From a virus: DNA of 64,000 nucleotides. How positions within the stretch are numbered: position 1 is the first letter of the stretch; the number at the start of each line of letters is the position of its first letter. This document shows positions 43,690 to 52,189 of this stretch, one piece after another. Location of the stretch: IMG/VR virus record IMGVR_UViG_3300042874_000443, positions 93,409-157,408 of that record, one strand, 5' to 3'. The position numbers and the translations under genes were made by a program. The notes beneath the pieces are model-generated. The model did no database searches. It saw nothing but the letters and a program-made list of their open reading frames with translations, and had not been told where the DNA came from.

Positions 43690-43973
43690 CCTACTATCAG
43701 TGGTACCTCGCCGGGCTCTACGATTTGTTGGAACAAGGCGGGAAGCAGGAAGACATCGACCGCATCATCGCCGAGGTCAACAGCCCGACCAAAGACGGGC
43801 TCGAGAAGTTCTTGGCGCTTCGAAAACACCCCAACCCCATGCATGGGTTCATCGGACTGTGCGGACCGTGCAACACGTGCGGCGAGCCCTTCGCAATCCC
43901 GAACCCGACCCCATCACTCGATGAGGAAGTGCTGTGCCCAAACTGCAAAAAAACGACAACGAACCCCTCATGA
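43686..43973 (+). CDS. small zinc-ribbon protein
   Basis: 95 aa, ATGA-coupled. The N-terminal half is a helical region starting YYQWYLAGLYDLLEQGG. The C-terminal half has CGPCNTCGEPF and CPNCKK, a standard zinc-ribbon arrangement. Its stop overlaps the small membrane protein start as ATGA. Confidence 0.55.
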   Translation: MTYYQWYLAGLYDLLEQGGKQEDIDRIIAEVNSPTKDGLEKFLALRKHPNPMHGFIGLCGPCNTCGEPFAIPNPTPSLDEEVLCPNCKKTTTNPS

Positions 43974-44119
43974 AAAATAACGTCCTGCCGTTCCCAGCGC
44001 TCAAGGCGGCGCCGCGCGACCCCCCACGTCCAACACTCCTACGGGCCCTGGTCACGTTGGCGGTGCTTGTCGGCGCTCTGGGCTTGCTCGCGCTGACGCT
44101 TTGGGCTCTGTTCATGTGA
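43970..44119 (+). CDS. small single-span membrane protein
   Basis: 49 aa from the ATG at 43970 (ATGA overlap); a longer GTG reading was rejected. A Pro/basic N-terminal segment precedes one hydrophobic span at about residues 24-48 (LVTLAVLVGALGLLALTL). Size and layout would fit a holin-like or regulatory membrane peptide, but no lysis genes are nearby, so no role is assigned. Confidence 0.55.
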   Translation: MKNNVLPFPALKAAPRDPPRPTLLRALVTLAVLVGALGLLALTLWALFM

Positions 44120-44120
44120 C

Positions 44121-44876
44121 ATGCCGGCGCTAACCATCAACGTCTACGTCTCGCCCCGCGCAGCCATCCTTGCAGGCAAGACGAATGTCGGCGAGCAGAC
44201 CTTCAACCTGACCGAAGAAGCGCTCAAAGACCTGCCCGAGGAACTGCGTCTCGAGTTGGCGCTGGCCTACGAGGCGCGTGAGTCACTGGGAGCGAACCCG
44301 CACGAACCTGCGGTGATCGAACCAACGCTTGCAGCAGTGCGTCCTGTGCTCGAGGCACGCGCAGCGCAGCGGAAGCGTCTCGAAGAGGCGAAGCGTATCG
44401 AAGACGCACGGAAGGCCGAGGTGGCTGCCGTGGCCACGCGAGACCAGACTGCGAAGGACAACGCACGGTCCAAGGCGTTACGTGCCTGGGTCGAGAAGCA
44501 CGGTGACGATGAACAACGCGCACGGATGGCCGAAGGCTTCCTCCCCGAGGACGAGATCCTTGACGAGGTGACCAACGAGCTGCTCGACTATCAGGGGCTC
44601 TCTGTCTACGAGCCGTTGCGACGTGGCGACGCCTGCGAATGCAACTGCGCGTCGCACGTGAAGTTCAGCGCAGGGCCTCCGCAGTACATGGACGCGTTCC
44701 AGTTCGAAAAGCTCACCAAGCTGCGTGAGAACCTTCCCGAAGGTGCCTCCGTACGGCCGGTCGAGCATCGTGCAGCCTGTCCGAGCTGCAAATGTGTACC
44801 AATCGCGCGGATCTCAGGCCTCGTCACGCTGCCGTGGCACGGATGGGAGCTGGTCCGCGAGTTCTTGCTCTCCTAG
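44121..44876 (+). CDS. coiled-coil hypothetical protein with Cys cluster
   Basis: 251 aa, starting 1 nt after the membrane peptide stop. Residues 70-130 form a long charged helix (EARAAQRKRLEEAKRIEDAR) likely to be a coiled coil. CECNC near residue 172 and CPSCKC near 220 are probably metal sites. No family recognised. Confidence 0.5.
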   Translation: MPALTINVYVSPRAAILAGKTNVGEQTFNLTEEALKDLPEELRLELALAYEARESLGANPHEPAVIEPTLAAVRPVLEARAAQRKRLEEAKRIEDARKAEVAAVATRDQTAKDNARSKALRAWVEKHGDDEQRARMAEGFLPEDEILDEVTNELLDYQGLSVYEPLRRGDACECNCASHVKFSAGPPQYMDAFQFEKLTKLRENLPEGASVRPVEHRAACPSCKCVPIARISGLVTLPWHGWELVREFLLS

Positions 44877-44883
44877 GAGGAGA

Positions 44884-45123
44884 ATGATCACGACGAAAGA
44901 GCACCAGGCCGCAGAAGAAGCGGTCGGGTGGGACTTGCCTGTTCACGACATCAAGATCGCGCTCCAAAAATGGAGCGATACGAACCTGACGGACATGAAG
45001 AAGACGCTCGCGACGAGCGTTTCCAGGTTCGAGGCAGCGGGCGCGCGGGGCGTCACGCTCGCAGACGAAATCGACATGCTGCGCATCGCCATTGCGGTGC
45101 GTGAGATACGTGAGAATGGCTAG
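44884..45123 (+). CDS. hypothetical small helical protein
   Basis: 79 aa, ATG with AGGAGGAGA directly upstream, a strong ribosome-binding site. Helical, mildly acidic (ADEIDMLRIAIAVREI). It overlaps the next gene by 8 nt. Function unknown. Confidence 0.5.
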   Translation: MITTKEHQAAEEAVGWDLPVHDIKIALQKWSDTNLTDMKKTLATSVSRFEAAGARGVTLADEIDMLRIAIAVREIRENG

Positions 45124-45610
45124 CAAGCAATGGTGGACGGTATTCGCCGTCTATGATGACAACGAACAAGCTTACGTTGACCATTTCGAAGCCAAGACAT
45201 GGCAGGAAGCGAGGTCTAAGGCTCTGCGCAAAGCAGAAGCCGTGATTCTGATCGCGGGTATCGTGCCTGGGAAGGTGGATTCAGTCGATGTTGACTCCAC
45301 GGACAACGTCATCCCCATCCGAGGCAAGGGACATGCGATCGAAGTCGCACACGTTCGCATCACAACAAGGAAGATTGTCATCCCGGGACGTTGTCCGGGG
45401 TGCAAGAAGGACCTTCGACGTGCGAACGCGCTTGTTGAAACGTATCTAGTCGCCCATCAATGGAAGGCGCACTTGTCACACAACGACAAAGACCTATCTG
45501 GCGAGCGAGACGGCACTATGAACCGCATCCCGAAGCAGGTCATCGACGCAACACGCCTCGAGTGCGGCTCCTGCGGCGTGATGGTTTGGGACGGGTACCA
45601 TGTCGGCTAA
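45116..45610 (+). CDS. hypothetical protein with two CxxC pairs
   Basis: 164 aa. The N-terminal 45 residues (WWTVFAVYDDNEQAYVDHFEA) look like a small alpha/beta fold seen in many phage ORFs. CPGCKK at about 96 and CGSCGV at about 156 may bind one zinc ion together. The longer upstream reading was rejected because it runs further into the previous gene. Confidence 0.5.
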   Translation: MASKQWWTVFAVYDDNEQAYVDHFEAKTWQEARSKALRKAEAVILIAGIVPGKVDSVDVDSTDNVIPIRGKGHAIEVAHVRITTRKIVIPGRCPGCKKDLRRANALVETYLVAHQWKAHLSHNDKDLSGERDGTMNRIPKQVIDATRLECGSCGVMVWDGYHVG

Positions 45611-46406
45611 GAAGATGAAGGTGTTGCGCGATGCAACACCTGAAATCGACGTCGACCACATCCCCGACCGGCTGTTTCTCTCGAAGAATGACAAGACGGG
45701 CTGGTCCATCAACACCAGCATCGCGATGACCTGTCGTCCGACGCCCGGTTGCGCCGTCTACTGCTACGGCCTCGGCGGTCGCATCTCGATGCCGGCCTCG
45801 TTGCAGCGCCAGGCGGAGAACGCCGCGATGTTCGGCATCGAAGAATGGGGCCAGCTCGCCGACGAAGCGATGGACATCACCCACGTGGTGTCTCGGCAGC
45901 AGGACTTCTTGCGGATGTTCGGCGTCGGAGACCTGCAACTGGGCTCGGTCTACTTCATCAATCAGCTCGCGGCGTACGCCAAGGCCATCAAGCCCAAGTT
46001 CCGCATCTGGGTGTCGACGCGGAAGTTCGACATGGCGGCACGCCTGGTCGATTCACCCAACCTGCACGTCATGCTCAGCTTCGATGCGACGACACTGAAG
46101 CGCCACCGGACGGAGGGGCTCAAGCTCCTCGCGCTACGGCGGCCTCAGTTCTTCGCAGCATGGGTACGTTGTTCCAAGGAGGAGAACATCCCCGACTGGA
46201 TCAACGTCGTCTTCGAAGAGCACGCCATCGGACGAGGGCGTGCTAAGCGACCGCCCGAGAAACGCGCCTGCCCAGCAACCATCCACGAGGACTTCGCTGG
46301 ATCGGCTCCGCTCGAGAGCGCGTGTAGCAACTGTCAGTACTGCTTCGACACCAAGAAGCGGTCAACCGGATCCCCTCTGATCAAGCTGAAAGGAACACGT
46401 CGATGA
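45600..46406 (+). CDS. GP88-like Cys-rich phage protein
   Basis: 268 aa. SINTSIAMTCRPTPGC and AVYCYGLGGR near the N-terminus resemble the N-terminal signature of the phage gp88-type family (T-C-P/R-x-x-x-x-C-x-x-x-C-Y), whose members are suspected iron-sulfur or radical-type proteins. RIWVSTRKFD and MLSFDATT follow as an alpha/beta barrel-like core. The C-terminus ends CSNCQYCFD, another metal-binding cluster. Its ATGA overlap with the ParB-like gene suggests joint expression. Biochemical activity is unknown. Confidence 0.5.
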   Translation: MSAKKMKVLRDATPEIDVDHIPDRLFLSKNDKTGWSINTSIAMTCRPTPGCAVYCYGLGGRISMPASLQRQAENAAMFGIEEWGQLADEAMDITHVVSRQQDFLRMFGVGDLQLGSVYFINQLAAYAKAIKPKFRIWVSTRKFDMAARLVDSPNLHVMLSFDATTLKRHRTEGLKLLALRRPQFFAAWVRCSKEENIPDWINVVFEEHAIGRGRAKRPPEKRACPATIHEDFAGSAPLESACSNCQYCFDTKKRSTGSPLIKLKGTRR

Positions 46407-47377
46407 CCTCTACGACCACCGCCCGCACCAAGAAGCAGGCGTTCGACCACGCGCGCAACTCGATGTGGTCGATCGACCCCGATGACCTGTGTATCCGCGG
46501 CGGCAAGGTTCTTCCGAAGGACGAACAGGGCTCCCTCGACACCGAGGAGGACGAAGACGACCCGCTCTACGACGTTCGTCTGCACGAGCCGCTGACGGAG
46601 GAGTTCGTCAACAACATCTACGCGGTTGGCGTCGACACGCCCATCATCATCGCGAAGATTGATGACCTGCCGACGGTGGTGGCGGGCCGTTCGCGTGTGC
46701 GTGCGGCACGTCTGGCGAACAAGAAGCGCAAGGCCAAGGGCGAGCCGCTCATCAAGGTCGACTGCAAGATGAAGCGCGACTCGGACACGGGCCTGATGGG
46801 TACGATGATCTCCGAGAACGAAGCGCGCCGTGACGACGACATGATGACGAAGATCGTGAAGGCCAAGCGCTACCTCAACAAGGGCGTGTCGCCCGAGGAT
46901 GCGGCGATTCGCTTCAACGTGTCGCTGGCGACGTTCAAGAACTGGCTCGCGTTCGACGACAACGCTCTGGCAGCCACCAAGAAGGCTGTCGAAACGGGCA
47001 AGGTCTCGGTCAGCGCGGCTATGACGCTCGCCCGCATCAAGGAGCCCGAGAAGCAGAAGGAAGCTCTCGACGAGCTGATGACCCACGTGGCTGCAGGAGG
47101 CCGGAGTTCCCCGCGTGCCGCCAAGATTGCGGCAGCGGGCGCCGGCAGCAACGTCATCACGGGCGTGACCGACAAGCGCACACTCAAGAAGCTGCTCGAC
47201 GGCGTTCAGAACACGCCGCACCCGCACAACACGAGCGAGAAGACGCTCGCGTGGTGGGAAGGCGCCGAAGACATGTTGAAGATGGTCATCGGTGAGAAGG
47301 ACGTCGACGAGCGTCTCAAGGCAGTCCTCAAGCAGGTCTACGCCGATGCGAAGGCGGCGCAGAAAGCGAAGAAGTAG
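46403..47377 (+). CDS. ParB/sulfiredoxin-fold DNA-binding protein
   Basis: 324 aa. PTVVAGRSRVRAARLAN is the ParB-type box (V-x-x-G-x-x-R-x-x-A), preceded by strands of the ParB/Srx nuclease fold. Next come a ENEARRDDD segment and a likely HTH (SPEDAAIRFNVSLATFKNWLAF). The C-terminal part is helical with a Lys-rich end. ParB-like proteins bind DNA with CTPase or nuclease activity and act in partition or, in phages, in regulation. No ParA is present nearby, so partition is doubtful. Confidence 0.75.
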   Translation: MTSTTTARTKKQAFDHARNSMWSIDPDDLCIRGGKVLPKDEQGSLDTEEDEDDPLYDVRLHEPLTEEFVNNIYAVGVDTPIIIAKIDDLPTVVAGRSRVRAARLANKKRKAKGEPLIKVDCKMKRDSDTGLMGTMISENEARRDDDMMTKIVKAKRYLNKGVSPEDAAIRFNVSLATFKNWLAFDDNALAATKKAVETGKVSVSAAMTLARIKEPEKQKEALDELMTHVAAGGRSSPRAAKIAAAGAGSNVITGVTDKRTLKKLLDGVQNTPHPHNTSEKTLAWWEGAEDMLKMVIGEKDVDERLKAVLKQVYADAKAAQKAKK

Positions 47378-47378
47378 C

Positions 47379-47606
47379 GTGCCCTGCTATCAGCTCTACT
47401 TTCAGGATGAAGCAGGAATTCTTCATCCGATTGGGGGCCGTCATGAGGCAGCAAACAAGACTGTCGCCATGCACGAAATGATGGACCTGTACTGGGATAG
47501 CCGCTTGGACAGCGCGTCCTGTACTCCGGTTGTTCGGCTAGCCAAGCCCGAAGACCACACTGACTGCGATCATTCCCCCTGTCCCTATGAGGTCGACCCA
47601 CCATGA
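47379..47606 (+). CDS. small protein with DExGILH segment
   Basis: 75 aa, GTG start after AAGAAG. It contains FQDEAGILHPIGG, close to the D-x-x-G-x-x-H segment of the TCxxC family, followed by C48 and a terminal CDHSPC. The final Cys pair is C-x(4)-C instead of C-x-x-C, so it is at best a distant member. Coupled to the next gene by ATGA. Confidence 0.4.
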   Translation: MPCYQLYFQDEAGILHPIGGRHEAANKTVAMHEMMDLYWDSRLDSASCTPVVRLAKPEDHTDCDHSPCPYEVDPP

Positions 47607-47839
47607 ACGACGACGACGAAGACGACGACGATCGCGAACCCGAGCCCTGGCATGACGACGAAGACGGGATCCGGTTCGCAGATCCTGGCGGCAACAGCGC
47701 ACTACGCGCCGAAACGCCGACGAATCCCCGCAACCTACCATGTCCAACCTGTGAGACGCCGAACGTTCTAACGCCGGCGGATCGTGCGTGTGGATATTGT
47801 TGCAACGTTTGCGCAGACCGTAATGAAATGGGGTTCTAG
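47603..47839 (+). CDS. acidic zinc-ribbon protein
   Basis: 78 aa. The first 25 residues are almost all acidic (NDDDEDDDDREPEP), then CPTC at about 47-50 and CGYCCNVC near the C-terminus form a zinc ribbon. An acidic tail plus a ribbon would suit protein rather than DNA binding, for example to a basic host factor; this is inference. It is followed by an HNH gene with TAGTG overlap. Confidence 0.5.
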   Translation: MNDDDEDDDDREPEPWHDDEDGIRFADPGGNSALRAETPTNPRNLPCPTCETPNVLTPADRACGYCCNVCADRNEMGF

Positions 47840-48225
47840 TGCCTTACGACAAAGCTGCAAAGGATAGAGCCCGCGTCTTTGTCGACGGTGTCAGGGCTCA
47901 AACATACTGCGACCACTGTGGTGCCCAGCCGATTGAGTGGCACCACGAGTCACATCTAAAGAATACCAATCGGAGGGTTGCTCATCTAGTTTCTTTAGGG
48001 TTCCCGATCTCTGTTATCAAAGACGAGATCAAACGGTGTGAGGCTTTATGTCGACGATGTCACATGCTCGAAGACGGACGTTCGGTTGCATTGTCGATGG
48101 CGCGCCCTTTTAAGAAAGGCGACAAACAACCACCCAAACCGTGCGCGTCGTGCTCCGTGTTGGCGAACCCTTTATGGAGAGGGTTGTGTCGCTGGTGTTA
48201 CGACCATGCGCGAAGAGAGTGTTAA
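47839..48225 (+). CDS. HNH endonuclease
   Basis: 128 aa, GTG start. CDHCG then IEWHHESH then CEALCRRCH form the zinc-supported HNH fold (C-x-x-C, HH, C-x-x-C-H). A second Cys set at the C-terminus (CASC, CRWCYDH) adds a further finger. It is most likely a free-standing homing endonuclease. Codons here are visibly more AT-rich than in neighbours (for example TTTAGGGTTCCC-type stretches), consistent with recent entry. Confidence 0.8.
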   Translation: MPYDKAAKDRARVFVDGVRAQTYCDHCGAQPIEWHHESHLKNTNRRVAHLVSLGFPISVIKDEIKRCEALCRRCHMLEDGRSVALSMARPFKKGDKQPPKPCASCSVLANPLWRGLCRWCYDHARREC

Positions 48226-48227
48226 GC

Positions 48228-48683
48228 ATGGCCACGACAACAAAACCACGGTTCCGCAAGACGCGAGACAGTGTGGTCACAGGGGACCTCGAGCCGCCCT
48301 ACGACGTGTTGCTCGCCTTCCACAAGTTCGATGACGGCCTCATTCATTCGTGTGGATGGATCAAGGGCGCGTCGTCATACATCACATGCTGTCGCATCAA
48401 CTTTGGTCCGACGCTTGTTGTCTACGACGGTCCATCGTGCCTGAAGTGTGCAATCTATCGCGGATGTCCCGCGTGTGTATTGGGATACATCCACGAAGAA
48501 ACCGTACGTCTCGGGAAGTGGGAGACCAAGGACGGTCGTCGACTCTACGTGTTCGAGATGGACGACCAACATCTCCGAAACTCAATCGCCAAGCTGACGC
48601 GTGATGAAGACACGTTCAAGAAAGACTGGAAAGAATGGCTGGTCGTTCTGCACGTCGAAGCAAAGCTACGGGGGTTCGAATGA
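48228..48683 (+). CDS. extended TCxxC-family protein
   Basis: 151 aa. The N-terminal half carries the family pattern: FDDGLIH (H40), ITCC (C54/C55) and SCLKC (C71, C74), with an extra Cys pair C80/C83. The C-terminal half is a different, charged helical region (DEDTFKKDWKEWLVVLHVEA). It is therefore a scattered member of the array family at 57.6-61.1 kb with an added domain. It begins 2 nt after the HNH gene and its stop overlaps the next ATG. Confidence 0.5.
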   Translation: MATTTKPRFRKTRDSVVTGDLEPPYDVLLAFHKFDDGLIHSCGWIKGASSYITCCRINFGPTLVVYDGPSCLKCAIYRGCPACVLGYIHEETVRLGKWETKDGRRLYVFEMDDQHLRNSIAKLTRDEDTFKKDWKEWLVVLHVEAKLRGFE

Positions 48684-49096
48684 AGGCCGAGAAGAAAAAA
48701 CTCGCGCCCCTCGAGCCCGTCGATCACGCGCGTTGCCAGGCGGACATCAGATCGGCGTACAACCCCTGGGTCATGGGTGGCGACGTCGGCGGGAAGTGGG
48801 GGCGCTGCACCAACAAGCCGACGTGGTACGTGCGCGAGGTGGAACCGGGCTTCGACGGTCGGCGCGGCGCGATGGCGCTCTGTGATTCGTGCAAGCCCGA
48901 GTGCGAGAAACGTGTGACCCATCCCGTCTCGTACGAACCGCTCGTCGGCTGGAACGAGAAGTTCCACCAGCTCTACGAGAACCCGAACTGCGTGCCGCGC
49001 AACGAGATCGTCCGGGTCCTGCAGGACGCCGGGGCCGATGCGGCGACGGCGGCCGCGTTCGAACAGCTCGTGTTGGGGCACTGGCCCCGTTCCTGA
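48680..49096 (+). CDS. hypothetical protein with scattered Cys
   Basis: 138 aa, ATGA-coupled. ARCQ, GRCTNKPTWY and CDSCKPEC together suggest a zinc-binding domain in the first 75 residues; a helical C-terminus follows (GADAATAAAFEQLVLG). No family recognised. It is the last gene before a 53-nt gap. Confidence 0.5.
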   Translation: MKAEKKKLAPLEPVDHARCQADIRSAYNPWVMGGDVGGKWGRCTNKPTWYVREVEPGFDGRRGAMALCDSCKPECEKRVTHPVSYEPLVGWNEKFHQLYENPNCVPRNEIVRVLQDAGADAATAAAFEQLVLGHWPRS

Positions 49097-49149
49097 CTGT
49101 TGGTTTATCGCGTTGACGAGGCGGGGTGGGTCTATGGTATCCACGATCG

Positions 49150-49554
49150 ATGACCCCAAACGAATTCCAGAAACTCTGCCTACGTACCGAAGTGACGCCC
49201 AACTTCGTCAACACGCCTGCCTCGAGTGAATCGAAGCTTAGCGACCATGACTGCAAGCTCGCGCGTCTGCTTCACGGCATGATTGGCGTGTGCACCGAGT
49301 CGGGCGAATTGCAGGACATGGTGAAGAAGCACTTGGTTTACGGGAAATCCCTGGATCTTACGAACGTGATGGAAGAGTGCTTCGACGTGATGTGGTACGT
49401 GTCGCTGTGCCTGGACGCCGCTGGCTTCTCGATGGAAGAAGCAATGGAGCGTGGAATCGCAAAACTCCGCGCACGCTATCCAAACGGCTTTACGGAAGAA
49501 GCCGCGCTCAATCGAGATCTCGCCAAGGAACGGGCTGAACTCGAGCGACGTTGA
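49150..49554 (+). CDS. MazG-like nucleotide pyrophosphohydrolase
   Basis: 134 aa. HGMIGVCTESGELQDMVKKH, written here in parts as HGMIGVCTESGEL and QDMVKKH, matches helix 1 of MazG proteins (E-x-x-E). MEECFDVMWYVSLCLD supplies the second acidic helix (E-E-x-x-D). Such enzymes hydrolyse NTPs or dNTPs, and in phages are thought to lower alarmone or damaged-nucleotide levels. The start at 49150 avoids the preceding intergenic stretch. The stop overlaps the HNH ATG. Confidence 0.8.
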   Translation: MTPNEFQKLCLRTEVTPNFVNTPASSESKLSDHDCKLARLLHGMIGVCTESGELQDMVKKHLVYGKSLDLTNVMEECFDVMWYVSLCLDAAGFSMEEAMERGIAKLRARYPNGFTEEAALNRDLAKERAELERR

Positions 49555-50063
49555 TGCGCGGACGGCGTCCTAACTATGCGTGGGTTGACATCTCGCACGA
49601 AGAACGTCTTGCGCGTCTCATGCGAAAGGTGAAGAAGCGCCCCGATGGTTGTTGGGAATGGATGGGCAAGCGGTTCAAGAACGGATATGGACAGATTTGT
49701 ATCTCGTTTGTGCCTCGTAAATCTAAGTACTGCTTGGCACATCGCGTGATGTGGGAATTACATCACGGACCTTTGGGCCAAAAGAAGGCGTTGCATACAT
49801 GTGATCATCCATGGTGTGTACGTCCTGATCATTTGTTCGAAGGCACGACACGCGACAACTGCTTGGACATGCACCGCAAAGGGCGGGGCAATCCTCCACG
49901 AGGAGAGCGTAGCGGCATGTCCAAGCTGACGACGGTCAAAGTACTTGCGATGCGCAAAGCGCACGTCAAAGGGATATTGCACCGTGTACTCGCCTTACGT
50001 TTTGGCGTTAGCCAAAAACAGGTGTCTCTTATCGTTAACCGCAAACAATGGAAACATGTCTAA
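49554..50063 (+). CDS. HNH homing endonuclease
   Basis: 169 aa. CWEWMGKRFKNGYGQ, then AHRVMWELHHG, HTCDHPWCVRPDHLF and TTRDNCLDMHRKGR follow the common phage HNH layout, with a C-terminal HTH for target recognition (VLALRFGVSQKQVSLIVN). The gene is clearly more AT-rich than its surroundings, a sign of horizontal entry. It is coupled to mazG by a TGATG overlap and to the next gene by TAATG. Confidence 0.85.
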   Translation: MRGRRPNYAWVDISHEERLARLMRKVKKRPDGCWEWMGKRFKNGYGQICISFVPRKSKYCLAHRVMWELHHGPLGQKKALHTCDHPWCVRPDHLFEGTTRDNCLDMHRKGRGNPPRGERSGMSKLTTVKVLAMRKAHVKGILHRVLALRFGVSQKQVSLIVNRKQWKHV

Positions 50064-50410
50064 TGCCGAAGCCGCACCTACGCGAACCGTACGCTACGTT
50101 GGCAAGCGATCTGATGGAGACGATGATCGCGGGTCTCCACGAGTGGCGTTCGGACCTCTCGTACCCTGAGAGCCACTCCGACCTGCGTGGTTGCATCGAC
50201 GCCGTGCTGCGCAAGTTCGACGTCAAGCTGCGCCCGGTCCCGCTCGACCGGAGCGAGATCTGGGAGAAGCCGGAGACCTGTCCGGTCTGCAAGCTTCCGC
50301 TCGACCAAGGTCCGAGCGCGAGCCACGTGACGCAGATCCAGCGCTTCGACGAGACGCGCTCGACCTATGCGCACATGGGCTGCATCAAGCGTCCACCCAG
50401 CGCACCGTGA
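50063..50410 (+). CDS. hypothetical protein with small zinc site
   Basis: 115 aa. The N-terminal half is helical (LASDLMETMIAGLHEW). CPVCKLPL and later AHMGC give a C-x-x-C ... H-x-x-C pattern, a small treble-clef-like site. GTGA overlap with the next gene. Function unknown. Confidence 0.5.
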   Translation: MPKPHLREPYATLASDLMETMIAGLHEWRSDLSYPESHSDLRGCIDAVLRKFDVKLRPVPLDRSEIWEKPETCPVCKLPLDQGPSASHVTQIQRFDETRSTYAHMGCIKRPPSAP

Positions 50411-50589
50411 AGCGCGCCCCACACCACGAACCCAGCGACGCCGGCATCGTCATCGCTGTGCTGTTCGCCATTGCGGCCCTCGCGCAGTGTCTACATCCAA
50501 CCCGCGGGCGGTCTGTACAAGACGCTTGCGGCGGCTCTGGCAGCCATCCCATCACTGTTGGTGGGTCGATGGTGGTCGGATGCAAATGA
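50407..50589 (+). CDS. small membrane-anchored protein
   Basis: 60 aa, GTG start overlapping the prior stop as GTGA. One hydrophobic segment at about residues 13-28 (GIVIAVLFAIAALAQC) follows a basic N-terminus, so it could be a signal anchor or a lipoprotein-like leader. The rest is polar and Gly/Ser-rich. No family recognised. Confidence 0.45.
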   Translation: MKRAPHHEPSDAGIVIAVLFAIAALAQCLHPTRGRSVQDACGGSGSHPITVGGSMVVGCK

Positions 50590-50607
50590 CATATCAAAGG
50601 CAAAACC

Positions 50608-51447
50608 ATGTTCGGATTTCTAGGCCTAGGAGGCTTCGGATTCGGTGTGTCTGAGAAGACGCGCAAGGAACAAGCAGAACGACGGGACAAGGAAATGGAA
50701 GAGCGCATGAAGGCAGCAGTGCCCTGGACGCCCAACATGCCGTGGTCCCCGAAGATGACGCTCACTGCAGCGTCGTGGCCCGAGTGGTCGCTCTTCGACG
50801 TCAAACCGACGAAACACGGCAACATCAACCACGAGGCCAGGCCTGAGGACAAGTTCGTACTCTCGCCGAACGGCACCTTCGTCTACTGCGCGAAGACGCT
50901 GCCTCGTCAGTCCGGGCTTCGGACACTGCAGGGTTCCCGCAAAGGCGACGTCTACTTCGACGGCCCGGTCAACTTCCCTGCGCTACACGAGAAGCAGCCT
51001 GACGGACAGTGGCGCGAGGACCCCTGGATGAGCATCACTCCGATGGAGGTGATGACGCAGCGTCCAGGGACGAAGCTCGCACGCGGGCACGTCGTCATCG
51101 CGGGCCTGGGTCTTGGCTGGGGCCTCGTCGAAGCGTTCAAGAAGCGCACGGTCACGAAGGTCACGCTCGTCGAACGCTCGCAGGAGCTGGTCGATTGGAT
51201 CATGCCCGCGCTCGCGCCTCGACTGCGCGGGTTCGGCAAGGACTTCGACACGATCGTGGGCGACGCCCGTGACGTGCTCGTTGACTACAAGGCCGACGTC
51301 GCGCTCATCGACATCTTCAAAGGCTACGGCGGCAACGAGTTCTTCGTTCGCGGCGATCGTGGCGTCAACATTCGTCCTCGCAACATTCCCACCGTGTGGT
51401 GCTGGGGCTCGGCGCCGATCGCCGATGAACCCCGCAGCTGGTTCTGA
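50608..51447 (+). CDS. SAM-dependent methyltransferase-fold protein (spermidine synthase-like)
   Basis: 279 aa. HVVIAGLGLGWGLVEAF is a motif I-like SAM-binding loop (G-L-G-L-G), TKVTLVERSQEL gives the acidic residue after strand 2, and FDTIVGDARDVL and ADVALIDIF correspond to motifs II and III of spermidine synthase-like methyltransferases. The N-terminus is Gly/Phe-rich (MFGFLGLGGFGFG) then strongly charged. The substrate cannot be told; the fold may have lost catalysis. It stands apart from neighbours by 18- and 11-nt gaps. Confidence 0.65.
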   Translation: MFGFLGLGGFGFGVSEKTRKEQAERRDKEMEERMKAAVPWTPNMPWSPKMTLTAASWPEWSLFDVKPTKHGNINHEARPEDKFVLSPNGTFVYCAKTLPRQSGLRTLQGSRKGDVYFDGPVNFPALHEKQPDGQWREDPWMSITPMEVMTQRPGTKLARGHVVIAGLGLGWGLVEAFKKRTVTKVTLVERSQELVDWIMPALAPRLRGFGKDFDTIVGDARDVLVDYKADVALIDIFKGYGGNEFFVRGDRGVNIRPRNIPTVWCWGSAPIADEPRSWF

Positions 51448-51458
51448 AAGGTCTCACC

Positions 51459-51707
51459 ATGAAGATCACCGAAGTTTCCTACTCCATGCTCCGCGTCACC
51501 AAGCAGTTCGAGAACGACCGCGTCGAGGTCACCATCCAGCTCGAGGAAGGCGATTCGCCGTCCGTCTCGATCGAGAAGGCGCGCATGCTCTGCGACGAGA
51601 GCCTGGCCGCCGGCCGCGAGGCTAGCCTGCGGGACAAGCTCAAGGAGAAGATGAGCACCCCCGAAGGGCGAACGTCTCTCGAGCGGTTCCTCGTCTGCGG
51701 GAAGTAG
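51459..51707 (+). CDS. conserved small phage protein
   Basis: 82 aa. MKITEVSYSMLRVT followed by DRVEVTIQLEEGDSP and an Ala/Leu helix resembles a widespread small phage protein with the pattern K-I-x-x-I/V-S-x-S ... (R/N)-x-E-V-T-x-x-x-x-E-E-G-D/E-D. Its role is unknown in the relatives recalled. AAAGG lies before the ATG. Confidence 0.5.
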   Translation: MKITEVSYSMLRVTKQFENDRVEVTIQLEEGDSPSVSIEKARMLCDESLAAGREASLRDKLKEKMSTPEGRTSLERFLVCGK

Positions 51708-51709
51708 TC

Positions 51710-52189
51710 GTGGAGGTCGTACCGGCGTGTCCGGTGCCCTGCAAGTACTGCCCGTGGCGTCTCGCCAACCAGGGCTCAAAACCGGACCATAACAAGTTCT
51801 ACACTCCTGCGAACTTGGCTCGGTTATGGAAGGGCTTGCGCAGCGGCGCCCGCATGAGCTGCCATCCGACCGACCCGCGGATGGCCTCGTTCGAGGGCTA
51901 CGAAGCGCTCGCCGATCGCGAGGTCACCAACGAATGCACAGGCGCGCTCGTCATCGTGCAGCGCGAGTTCATGGTGTTCCAGAACATCTGTCAGGCGGAT
52001 CCGAAGAGCAAGACGTCGCTGCAGCAGTACCGCAAGCAACGTCCCAACGGCATGACGCGCGACGGCCTCATCGCCATCGTCGAGCGCTCGATATTCGGCG
52101 GCTCCTCGCTCAACCCGATCGCGATGTCGCGTCCGAACCTCGGCGACGAGGAGATCGGCTACTCCGCGATCGATCGTCCGCCGCGATGA
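51710..52189 (+). CDS. DUF6283-like Cys-rich protein (copy 1)
   Basis: 159 aa, GTG start. CPVPCKYCPWRLANQG, SCHPTDP and ECTGALV form the pattern C-x-x-C-P-(W/F)-R ... C-H-x-T ... C-x-G-A-L-V. The same pattern is found at 54130-54624, so the two genes are paralogues. This layout matches a family of phage proteins known as DUF6283, thought to bind a metal. The ATGA overlap places it before the TCxxC-family gene at 52186. Confidence 0.6.
   Translation: MEVVPACPVPCKYCPWRLANQGSKPDHNKFYTPANLARLWKGLRSGARMSCHPTDPRMASFEGYEALADREVTNECTGALVIVQREFMVFQNICQADPKSKTSLQQYRKQRPNGMTRDGLIAIVERSIFGGSSLNPIAMSRPNLGDEEIGYSAIDRPPR

Noticed and set aside
49099-49130. Possible promoter GTTGGTTTATC plus TTGACG in the gap before mazG
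   Set aside because: It shares GTTGGT and a reversed GTTTATC with the ATAAAC class, but the orientation and spacing do not fit, and no clear -10 box is at a normal distance from TTGACG.
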